From: G047528285 sp047528285
Lineage (GTDB): Bacteria; Pseudomonadota; Gammaproteobacteria; Enterobacterales; Enterobacteriaceae
Reading direction: 5' to 3'
Length of the DNA stretch: 64,000 bases
NCBI GenBank assembly: GCA_047528285.1
Contig: CP180022.1
Location: 682,001-746,000 of the forward strand
In this document: in pieces, positions 55,488 through 64,000 of the stretch
Numbering within the stretch: the first letter of the stretch is position 1
Layout of the letters: each line of letters begins with the position of its first letter
Made by a program: the position numbers and the translations under genes
The notes under the pieces: model-generated
What the model saw: the letters and a program-made list of their open reading frames with translations, nothing else
Database searches by the model: none
Told to the model about the DNA's origin: nothing

Positions 55488-58389
55488 TCAGATATCCTTG
55501 GTATTATGAGTAATTGTAACATAATCTACGATTATTACTGATATACGCGGTAAAACGTGATTTCATTATCCATAAGCTACTACACTATCCATAAATTGAT
55601 GAAACATAAACTAATAAATCCACTGTGATTTAAATATTTATTTAAATTCCATGAATATCACCTGGAACATCATATGCCTAGGCATTACGTTATGAATCAT
55701 TACATATATTGACAAATATAGTATCTATATCGAATCCTATTTCCTTTTTTACATTTAACACAAATCTGTTTATTTCTATCAAAATGCTTATTGAATAAAT
55801 CAAAAACGGTCGCTACTAGATACCCGTACTTACTTTTCCTAGGTATTCTTATGGTTACTTAAACCACTAATTATACCGTGATATGAATAAATTTATTTAT
55901 TCTGGTCCAGATAATACTAAGAGTAAAATTAATAAATAACATTATTATTTATGTGAATATTAATTTTCAATACCAATCAGAAACATGATAAACCTTTAAA
56001 TAAAACTAAAAAAATAACAAACTCTGTTAGTTCATTTCAAAAATAATTTAAATCAAATGGTATGATATTTGAAACCACGCCTCTTCTTAATAAGAGAATG
56101 CTTCTGACCTGTAAGGTTTAATTCTAAATTAAACATAGAGTTAAGATTTTTGTTAAAGTAAAGCAGCTAATTCTTACCCACTTTTTTACTAAATTCTAAT
56201 TAGAATTAATATCAAAGCTTTTTGTTAAAGTTTAAAATTACAGAAACATGTCATATTTTTATTCTAATATCACAGATATACTAGATTTTAACTTGTACCT
56301 AGTATGAAAGATTTTCTATATACAAAATATTTATTATAATAAAAGTATAAATAAAAGATTAAAACAAACACGCTTCCTATGTTACTTGCGCTAAAGCTAA
56401 TTACATACGAAAAATTAGCTATGAAAAAAAGATAATGGCCGATCGCTATTTATTTTGTTGGTAAATTTTTCAACAAGCATCTTGAATGCTCTTCATTAAA
56501 TTTAAAAAAAGAAAGCATCTTCTACCGAAGATCGATATATATCTAAATTAATTTAAACACATCTAAAAAACAAGGAGATAAAAGCGATTTGATAAAAATC
56601 ATTCACGCACAATAATCAATTATCTGATTTTATATAAGAACATGCTTGATATAGATGAAATTCTATTGAATTTATGATAAAATGATCAGGAAAATACTTA
56701 TAGTAAAGTGTGAAAACCTAATCAGGTTTTCATGATACTCACTAACAAGTAAACAGTTAGCGCTGAACTTTTCCATCTTGTTTACTATAAAAATAGCCTG
56801 ATTAGGCTATCGGACTAGTCTTTACATTAAAAGATCATAATTTTATCCAGAAAGCACAGCCTATATGTTACGTCTGTTTAAAAGTGTTAATTCTAGAATT
56901 ACAAAATTTAATCAAATTAAACTATACAAAGAGAATAAAAATAATTAAATATATAAAAAATTAATATCAATCACTTGGAGGGATAAATTCTATCCATAAC
57001 TCAAAAAGACATATTATTACAATAATTCCAGTTAATCTTCTTTAGCTATCTTCAATATACTTGTTGTCAATTTTTTATTCCAATTCATGCCACAGAAACC
57101 ATGTGAAAACTCTAGCGTTTATTCAAAATATTATTTTTCACTAAAATTCCAACTCTTACATCGCTACCGATTGTACCTGCTTCAACCCAATCTCATTCTC
57201 ATTGCTAAATATAGCGCAGCAATGTTTACAAAAAATCGGGCGATGCCCTACATGTCAAAATAAAGTAATATCTCATCATACCACAATACAACAAAGAAAA
57301 CCTAACTCACTAATTACCATCTTAGCCCCACAACACCAACCCTTTATCTGGATGAACAATACTTCATCTAGAATTTTATTAGAAATAAAATGAATTTGAT
57401 CTTGCTTCCAGGAAATATGAAATAAAAACAAAATTAGCGGGATACCATACATAAATATTTACCTAAACCGGATTTCGATAAAAAACTTACGTAATAATAT
57501 AAATATATACTTATGCACAGGAAGTTGCCAAAAAAAGCACCGAAAATTAATTTTCCTAAAACAGAGAAAAAGATTATCTGAAATCACTTTTTAGTAAAAA
57601 TTAATATTAATACCAATATCTCAGCAATTAAATCTCCTATCTATCAAAGATAGAAAAAATTTTGGTATTGGTGCACTATAATTAGTCACCTTATTGTTAT
57701 GAATCTTTCTACTAAACGTTACATTCATGAAATATCTGAATAAATTTTAATAAAAATCTATTTTGTACCCATCGATACCACTCCTATCAAACAAAAGTTC
57801 AAGATACTCCTTTTATATAAATGAGTGTTAGACACCAGAATAAATATTCATACCATATAGTAAACCCTTTCTCCTTGGAGAATATTTTATTCATTATTTT
57901 CTTAACAATGAATTTTATACAAAAACTTAGCAATATTTTGCAAGATTTATGCACGCCTACGTCGTGAGGATTTTTAGTTAGAAACAGGAACAACCCCGGT
58001 TCTATTCAAAATGACAAAGATAAAATAACAACTTCTAAAACAAACCACACTTCTTTAACAAGGTGAGTTGACTGCAATTACATTGAAATACGATATGAAA
58101 GTTATCAGACTAGGTCTTCTAAATATCTAATAATACAAACAATTTCTTATACTATTGTAAAGCATATTAAACTACACTTAATATCAACACTAAATTGATC
58201 AACCTGGCAATGCTATGCAATGATATATTTCGTTAATTCAAAAACCGTCTTTTTTCCAAAATAAAAAAGATATCAAACATTAAAGAAATATAATTTCCCA
58301 ACAGGAAGAAGATAACAGCAGGCAAAAGAGTCATACCATAGCTAATAAATAAAAGAATGAGATAGTCAAAACTGGCCACTTATCTGAAA
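55488..58389. other. 2.9-kb region where nudC, rsd, thiC and thiE would lie; unreadable
   Basis: By E. coli order, nudC, rsd, thiC and thiE should occupy this interval, but I find none of their motifs, including the ThiC C-terminal cysteine cluster. No TPP riboswitch is recognisable. A 63-codon frame at 57202-57393 (+) has a CPTC pair but no known relative. The structured element at 56699-56810 lies here. Confidence 0.5.
56699..56810. other. Compact three-hairpin element, possible structured RNA
   Basis: Three perfect stems lie within about 110 bases: GAAAACCT/AGGTTTTC (56712-56719 with 56724-56731, loop AATC), AGTAAACA/TGTTTACT (56748-56755 with 56779-56786) and ATAGCCT/AGGCTAT (56793-56799 with 56804-56810, loop GATT). 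The loops AATC and GATT are complementary. TATAGTAAA (56699-56707) can pair with TTTACTATA (56781-56789), competing with the second stem. It may be a relic leader or an RNA; expression is unknown. Confidence 0.4.
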
Positions 58390-58974
58390 CAACGGCATTG
58401 AACGATTAGGCTTTTTTGCACTACAGTCGCCACCTATTTCTACAAAAATTAACGGCCGGTATCGATACTCTTTTTTGGCAAATGATGATACGGGGCGTAA
58501 ATTAGTAATTTATAACAGCAAATACTATATCGCACCAATGATCGAAGTAAATATAAAGCAGAAGTAGCTCAATCTACATTAACAGAATTTAATCCAACTA
58601 GTTACACACATACACCACTTAAGGCAACAGCTTAAGGAAAGATGGCTTAAAGAACAGGTTGCACGTGTTCCTATCTGGTACTCGATTGCAGCGATAAAAA
58701 CATGACCACCTGCCAGGCCATTAGTATCGCTTGCGTACTGGGAAACATAGAGCTTATTAGCGTCAGTGCGATCTGATGTAAAATAACTAGTTATTTCTAA
58801 GAGTACACCCCCAATAAGTGTGAAGGCTGCTATGCTTGCTTATGTTCAGAAAATGAAAAAGTACAGGTACAATTGTCTCATGCCGAAAGCATTCTAGATT
58901 CTGTTATCGGCATAACGGGTATGATACAAGCACTTGAAGCAATTAAATTTCTTAGCAATATGCATAAGCAATAG
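58390..58974 (+). pseudogene. thiF: Decayed thiF (ThiS adenylyltransferase)
   Basis: ThiF adenylates the ThiS C-terminus for thiazole synthesis. Fragments in shifting frames match E. coli ThiF in order: a remnant of the nucleotide-binding loop ending LANDDTGRKLV (E. coli LADDDD), TLTEFNPTS (LTQLNPD), VLDCSDKNMTTCQ (VLDCTDNMATRQ), GCYACL (GCYRCL) and GITGMIQALEAIKFLS (GVMGTLQALEAIKLLS). Several stops and frameshifts separate them. Identity is secure from order and from thiS, thiG and thiH remnants following. No function can remain. Confidence 0.85.
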
Positions 58975-59109
58975 CATCAGCCAATTATTTCTGTTTAACC
59001 GAACCCCCTGAAATCACACACCACCCTGCCTCTAAATCATAATCCACAATGCGCTTGTTTGCGCTGACGCATAAAAATTTTCCACTCCAACAGTTATAAC
59101 CGAACTAAC

Positions 59110-59298
59110 ATGTTCAAAATAAAAAGTACTCTTAACAACCATCCGCACAACTTGACACTGCCATTAACTTTATCGGATTTACTGATAAAGTATAATAAAA
59201 AATAAGGTAGAACTCATCTCTATTAAGAAAACCCATCCCTCGCCGAGAATTGACTGCATATCGGATTTAAAAAGGTAATGATATCCTCTGATCTCAAT
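59110..59298 (+). pseudogene. thiS: Decayed thiS (sulfur-carrier protein)
   Basis: A frame starting MFKIKSTLNN and continuing TLSDLLIKYNKK and LHIGFKKVMIS aligns loosely with ThiS (66 residues) but contains internal stops and lacks the functional C-terminal GG. The assignment rests mainly on its position between thiF and thiG remnants. Confidence 0.55.
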
Positions 59299-59318
59299 AA
59301 GTTGCTAGAAGCTAACTC

Positions 59319-60012
59319 ATGTTTACTTTAGCAGACACGTCAATTTCACTCATGTTTATTTATCAATACCAGTAAATTTGCTTTATTAGCAATTAATGGC
59401 GGTAATGATGCCCTTATTCCAGCATTACAAGAGAACCGGGGGCATTCGGCTACTGCCAAACACCTACGGGTCTAAAAATGTCGAAGAGGCCATATTCACC
59501 GGTCGTTTGGCATGTGAAATATTGGAAACTGACTGGATTTAATTTGAGATTCATCCAGATATACAATATTTATTACCGGATCCAATAGAAACATCAAAAT
59601 CAGCGAAAAAATTAGTTAAAGAAGGGTTTGTAGTATTGGTCTATTGCAGTCCAGATCCGAGTACTTTGTTGTTGTTTAGCAGAAACTGGTTGTACCGCAG
59701 TGATTCCGCTAAGATCGTTTATTGGATATAAGCAAGATCTGTAAATTTATAATTTTCAAAAATAATCATTAAACAGACGCAGATATCTGGATAGTGATTG
59801 ATGCAAGTATCTAGTGTGCACCAAGTCAGGCATGAAAAGCACTAAAAATAGGATACAGAATACTATTCTGATAAATATAGCTATTGTTGTATAGCACAGA
59901 ATCCCGTTGCGATGATCCATGCTGTTCGGATGGCGATAGATATGCCGCAGCAAAGTGACTTGTTGGGGCGACTTAATCCTGCATCGATGTCAGGCCGAAC
60001 GCTACCAGATAA
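59319..60012 (+). pseudogene. thiG: Decayed thiG (thiazole synthase)
   Basis: ThiG makes the thiazole ring of thiamine. Blocks match E. coli ThiG in order: FINTSKFALL near the start, LPNTYGSKNVEEAIFTGRLA ([20 protein letters not shown]), EIHPDIQYLLPDPIETSKSA, KLVKEGFVVLVYCSPDPS (TLVQQGFVVLPYCGADPV) and a degraded C-terminal helix region. At least one in-frame stop, several frameshifts and an internal deletion near the N-terminus are visible. The conservation of these blocks suggests inactivation more recent than that of the unreadable upstream genes. Confidence 0.9.
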
Positions 60013-60039
60013 CTAACTAGCTACTTAATCCACATTTTT

Positions 60040-61105
60040 ATGGTTAACGCAATTATAATTATAATTTTGCAGTATTGGCAACAAACACAATGGGATGATA
60101 TTAGCATCTGTATCCACAGTAAAACCACGTAGTATATAAAGCATGCATTATATAGGAAAGCAGAAAAACTTGGATCGTATAATATAATAGTATTGCTGTC
60201 GGCAGAAGCAATGGTATATCGCGATGCGCTGGCCCAGCAGGCATCAGTGGTTCAAACCTTCCAACGATATTGCTGTTTTTCCATAAGTAATCGCATCCGA
60301 AGCAAGACACTTTATAAAGAAAAGATCTTGAATAAATGCCGCGCTATCAGCGAAAAGGGCATTGAGAATATTTTCTTTTTACCGAGGAATATAAAAGCAA
60401 AGCGGATATCAGTTATTTTCGACGTTAGGTATCTTTGATGCGGCAGGAATTTAGCTCCATAGTGATGGAGATGCAACAGCTATCACAAGCAGAGCACTCT
60501 GAGCTAAAAGATCTTGGATTAGATGATGTACTTGGTTTATCAAAATAACCTATCATTTACCTACCGACTTCATCATTTATGCAAAGAGAAACGGTATTTT
60601 TCTGACAGCTTGAAACACCAGAGTATTGTACTCGAGCTAGAATGGATAAAATTGGACTTAACGCATTAATTGGCTTTTTCGATAACTGGCGTACTAACTC
60701 CTATTTTATATATGTCATCTTCTATTGGAAGAGTTGTTTTCGCTTATCGTTTCCCCGAGTGCGTATCCATGTAACTGAAGGCATTGCACCAACCACCACA
60801 ATGATGAACTAAGCACAATTACTACAAGGTGATATGCGCTTTTCGCTCATTGGCACAGAAAGTGAAAAATTTTCATCTCCAATCATTAATCCGCCCATTT
60901 GCTCGATCATGCAAGTTCTATCGTAGTCAATAGCATCAAAAGTGCCGGCTTGAAAACGCAGCCTGGCGGTTAGCTCTACAGAAACTGTTGGCTGAAAATA
61001 GAGTAATTTTATCTAAGGATACTCGTTCACCTAAGGAAGTAGCATAAGTTTTTGTTTTGGAAAGGCTGTAACCGGTTTAGAAAGATTGGGAACACTATAT
61101 AAAAT
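60040..61105 (+). pseudogene. thiH: Decayed thiH (dehydroglycine synthase)
   Basis: ThiH is a radical-SAM tyrosine lyase supplying dehydroglycine for thiazole. Remnants match in order: WQQTQWDDISI (RWRQLDWDDIRL), CCFSISNRIRSKTLYKEKI (CGFSMSNRIKRKTLDEADI, with the first cysteines of the cluster motif region damaged), ETPEYCTRARMDKIGLNALI, FDNWRTNSY, SFPRVRIH, and a C-terminal WEHYIK before the final stop (E. coli WDSYLG). Frameshifts and stops are frequent. In E. coli rpoC follows; here a 1.2-kb gap and then glmS follow, marking a rearrangement. Confidence 0.88.
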
Positions 61106-62313
61106 GATTATCAGTTTCATATAATTAAAATATATAATCATTTCGAAGCATGAGTGCAATTCAATTCGCTAGAAATAAAAATAACCACCAAAAACCCATA
61201 AAGAAATAGTACTATATCGCAGCTAATGAAGTTGAATCCAAAGTTAATGCTTCTTTACAGAAGAATTATAACCAGTTATTGATACTGAATCATGCGATAC
61301 ACACATGCTGGATAGCATAAAACACATTTGATATAAAAATGTATAAATATTTAATATATTTAAAAAATTTTACGAAAAGTAACAATATAGATTGATACAA
61401 TATTATTCATTAACAATGCGGGGTTTTAAAAAAACATGGAAAATTTGATGTTATTTAACCTTGTAATGATAAAAATAGATAGAGTAAAATATAATAATAT
61501 TATAATATTTGTTAAATAAATAATAACAGATATCATTTCTAATAACCTAATTCGGTTAAAAATAAAATAATTATCATATTTTAGCAACCTGCGAATCAAT
61601 ATGACTGCAAAAACATTTTGATATGAAGATAATCCTTACGTGATAATATAACCTCATTTAATTTAAGTATACTTATTCCGTCAAATATATAATTATTATA
61701 AATAACATCTCTTTTCTGTAAAGAGAGATATTTCTTACAACCATTGTTGTGAGATATATGTTTTATATTTCCAAATAAAAATTATAACAGCAATTAATAT
61801 ATTAATCATTATCTAGCTATAAAAAACCATATGCCTTGTTTTATATAATAATGACTACAACTATCTACCAATCTTTGTGTAAAGAAACAATTAGACATGC
61901 GCTATAAAATTGTTCAGTCCATACAATCATAAAAATATCTGACTTATCTACAAATAATATCAAAAACAGCACTATTTATAGGTTTGTTATCAGTAGGCTA
62001 TTTTATTTTTCTTTTCTATAAAAATTAAATATTGACATGATAGTGCTCATTTTATTTAATAAATATCTAAAAATTAGTATATAAAATATATAAAATTATA
62101 GATATTATTATGCTTACTTTTTCATGTAATTATAAATATATATACGAAGATTATGAAATTATTTTGTTATTGTTATAGGCAAAACAATTTCTATTTGGTT
62201 AGAAATATTTTATTAAAACGTAATATATTATAGTTTTATATATTAAAAATAACAAATTTAATGGATGGCATCATCAGCGCGCAAATTCCATATAGTGAAC
62301 ACCGTAAAGAAAG
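61106..62313. other. AT-rich gene-free region between the thi remnants and glmS
   Basis: No coding remnant or RNA gene is recognised. The join between the thi locus and glmS is not the E. coli order, so a rearrangement endpoint probably lies here. Confidence 0.5.
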
Positions 62314-64000
62314 CTATTCCACTGTTACTGATTTAGCCAGATTACGCGGCTGATCGATGTTAGTTCCTTTAATCAGAGCTATATGATAGGCTAATAACTG
62401 CATGGGAACAGCATAAAAAATAGGCGCAACAATCGATTCAATATGCGGCAACAAAATAACTTTTATATTTTCACTTTCAGAAAATTCAGCATCCTGCTCC
62501 GAAAAAATATATAGTAATCCTCCACGGGTGCTAACTTCCTCAATGTTCGATTTCAATTTTTCTAACAGTTTATTATTAGGTGCGATGACAATTACTGACA
62601 TATTGGAATCAATCAGCGCTAGCGGTCCATGCTTTAGTTCTCCAGCAGCATAGGCTTCAGAATGAATATAAGATATTTCTTTTAATTTCAGGGCTCCTTC
62701 CATAGCAATCGGATAAAGATCACCTCGGCCAAGAAATAAAACTTGATGTTTATCAGAAAAATCTTTAGCAAGTATTTTAATTTCCTTATCGAGCAATAGC
62801 ATCTTTTCAATGCACATCGGGAGAGTCTGCAAAGCACGAACAATATTTTTCTCTACCTGCTTATTCATACCGCGCCCTCGGCCAATACGCGCTACCAGCA
62901 TCATGAGCAGCACTAGTTGAGTAGTAAACGCTTTTGTAGAGGCCACACCAATTTCAGCTCCAGCTCGTGTCATCAACCCCATATCTGACTCCCGTACTAG
63001 AGAAGACCCCGAGACATTACAGATAGCAAGAGAACCAAGGTGGTAACCAAGAGTTTTGCTTAAACGAAGCGCTGCTAGTGTATCCGCGGTCTCCCCAGAT
63101 TGGGAGAGGGTAATCAATAAACTACCCGATCGCAACGCAGGTTTACGATAGCGAAACTCTGAAGCGATTTCCACATCGCAAGGAACCCCGGATAACGCTT
63201 CGAACCAATATCGAGAAACCATGGCAGCATGGTAAGATGTACCACAAGCAATAAGCTGCAGATGCTTAACCTTGTTAAAGATCGTGTCAGCGACATCGCC
63301 TAACTCTAACAGGGTTACTTGCCCATTACTCAATCGACCTTTAAGTGTATTTTTAATTGCCTGAGGTTGTTCAAAAATCTCTTTTTTCATATAGTGATGG
63401 TACGATCCTTTATCACTAGCGTCATATTTTATCTTGGATTCAATTTCCATCCGCTCTACACGTCGTGACATTTTATCCCACACTCGAATAGTACAATGAG
63501 TGATTTCAGCAATATCGCCATCTTCTAGGAAGATGAAACGACGCGTAAAAGGCAGAAATGCTAACTGATCAGAAGCGAGGAAGTTCTCGCCAATACCACA
63601 ACCAATCACTAATGGACTACCGAAACGTGCCGCCAGCAATACACTCGGATCATGGATGTCCATAATGACAATTCCGTAGGCTCCACGTAAGGCACTAACT
63701 ACTCGCTGAATTACCTTAAAAAACTCAACGTTACCTTGCTGGCGCTTCTCCCAATGTGTTAAATGCGCAATTACTTCAGTATCGGTTTGTGTTACAAACG
63801 TGTACCCGCGTCTACGCAGCTGCTCACGCAACCGTTCATGATTTTCGATGATGCCGTTATGGACGACTAAGATGTCTCCAGACATATGCGGATGTGCGTT
63901 ATTTTCTGTTGGTTTTCCGTGGGTCGCCCAGCGTGTATGAGCAATCCCGATTTTTCCGGATAAAGAATATGCCTTCGCTGCTTCAATTAGAGCGCTCACT
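62314..64000 (-). CDS. glmS: Glutamine-fructose-6-phosphate aminotransferase, 5' end outside window
   Basis: GlmS makes glucosamine-6-phosphate from fructose-6-phosphate and glutamine, feeding peptidoglycan and lipopolysaccharide synthesis. About 561 of ~609 residues are visible; the first ~50, including the catalytic Cys at the N-terminus, lie beyond the right edge. The glutaminase domain shows TRWATHGKPTENNAHPH and VVHNGIIENHERLREQL. The two SIS domains follow with LIACGTSYHAAMVSRYWFE, TLSQSGETADTLAALR, GVASTKAFTTQL and GRGDLYPIAMEGALKLKEIS. The C-terminus QPRNLAKSVTVE, which closes the active site, is intact. The first Met in the window (MSALIEAAK) is internal, not the start. Confidence 0.97.
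   Translation of the reverse strand, partial: VSALIEAAKAYSLSGKIGIAHTRWATHGKPTENNAHPHMSGDILVVHNGIIENHERLREQLRRRGYTFVTQTDTEVIAHLTHWEKRQQGNVEFFKVIQRVVSALRGAYGIVIMDIHDPSVLLAARFGSPLVIGCGIGENFLASDQLAFLPFTRRFIFLEDGDIAEITHCTIRVWDKMSRRVERMEIESKIKYDASDKGSYHHYMKKEIFEQPQAIKNTLKGRLSNGQVTLLELGDVADTIFNKVKHLQLIACGTSYHAAMVSRYWFEALSGVPCDVEIASEFRYRKPALRSGSLLITLSQSGETADTLAALRLSKTLGYHLGSLAICNVSGSSLVRESDMGLMTRAGAEIGVASTKAFTTQLVLLMMLVARIGRGRGMNKQVEKNIVRALQTLPMCIEKMLLLDKEIKILAKDFSDKHQVLFLGRGDLYPIAMEGALKLKEISYIHSEAYAAGELKHGPLALIDSNMSVIVIAPNNKLLEKLKSNIEEVSTRGGLLYIFSEQDAEFSESENIKVILLPHIESIVAPIFYAVPMQLLAYHIALIKGTNIDQPRNLAKSVTVE

Noticed and set aside
57202..57393. 63-codon frame with a CPTC pair as a zinc-ribbon or NudC fragment
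   Set aside because: There is no second cysteine pair or Nudix motif, and its orientation is wrong for nudC at this locus.
55488..58389. TPP riboswitch or thiC remnant upstream of thiF
   Set aside because: I could not find the THI-box words or any ThiC motif; the hairpin element at 56.7 kb does not fit the TPP fold.

Overview
The window looks like a piece of the chromosome of an insect-associated gammaproteobacterial endosymbiont (Enterobacterales) undergoing severe genome erosion. It is strongly AT-rich. About 21.6 kb of the 64 kb is intact protein-coding sequence and about 1.7 kb is stable RNA; the rest is long gene-free AT-rich sequence plus recognisable pseudogenes. The surviving proteins match enterobacterial housekeeping proteins almost end to end. 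Short runs keep the E. coli-type gene order: mepM-lpxM, nrdHIEF, topA-cysB, hemL-[clcA missing]-erpA, and 16S-purHD-hupA-hemE-thi. From remembered sequences, the Cca protein and the 16S rRNA look closest to the Serratia/Yersinia side of the order. A Serratia symbiotica-like symbiont with very low coding density is my best guess, but genus is an inference; Sodalis- or Arsenophonus-like symbionts remain possible.

Layout: cca (partial, left edge); an Hsp20 gene with a heat-shock promoter and a good terminator; a MarR-family regulator and pssA; a desert; dolP; mepM-lpxM; a desert with a perfect 54-bp palindrome; sbcB; nrdHIEF behind two NrdR boxes 31 bp apart; topA followed by a broken cysB; an 8.4-kb desert containing a pair of ~320-bp diverged inverted repeats; hemL; erpA; an rRNA segment with 16S, tRNA-Ile and tRNA-Ala but no 23S or 5S; a perfect 44-bp palindrome; purHD; hupA; hemE; a decayed thiFSGH cluster; and the 3' part of glmS at the right edge.

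What the retained genes do together: DNA maintenance (topA, sbcB, hupA), deoxynucleotide supply (class Ib ribonucleotide reductase), RNA maturation (cca), purine (purHD) and heme (hemL, hemE) synthesis, Fe-S delivery (erpA), and cell-envelope construction (pssA, lpxM, mepM, dolP, glmS). The envelope set implies a retained outer membrane with lipid A and peptidoglycan. Thiazole synthesis for thiamine (thiFSGH) and CysB-controlled sulfur regulation have been lost at these loci.

I found no CRISPR array, no convincing insertion sequence, no prophage and no defence system. The most unusual items are the split rRNA operon, the two long perfect palindromes, the inverted-repeat pair near 38 kb and a compact three-hairpin element upstream of the dead thi cluster. 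No clear new multi-gene system is visible.
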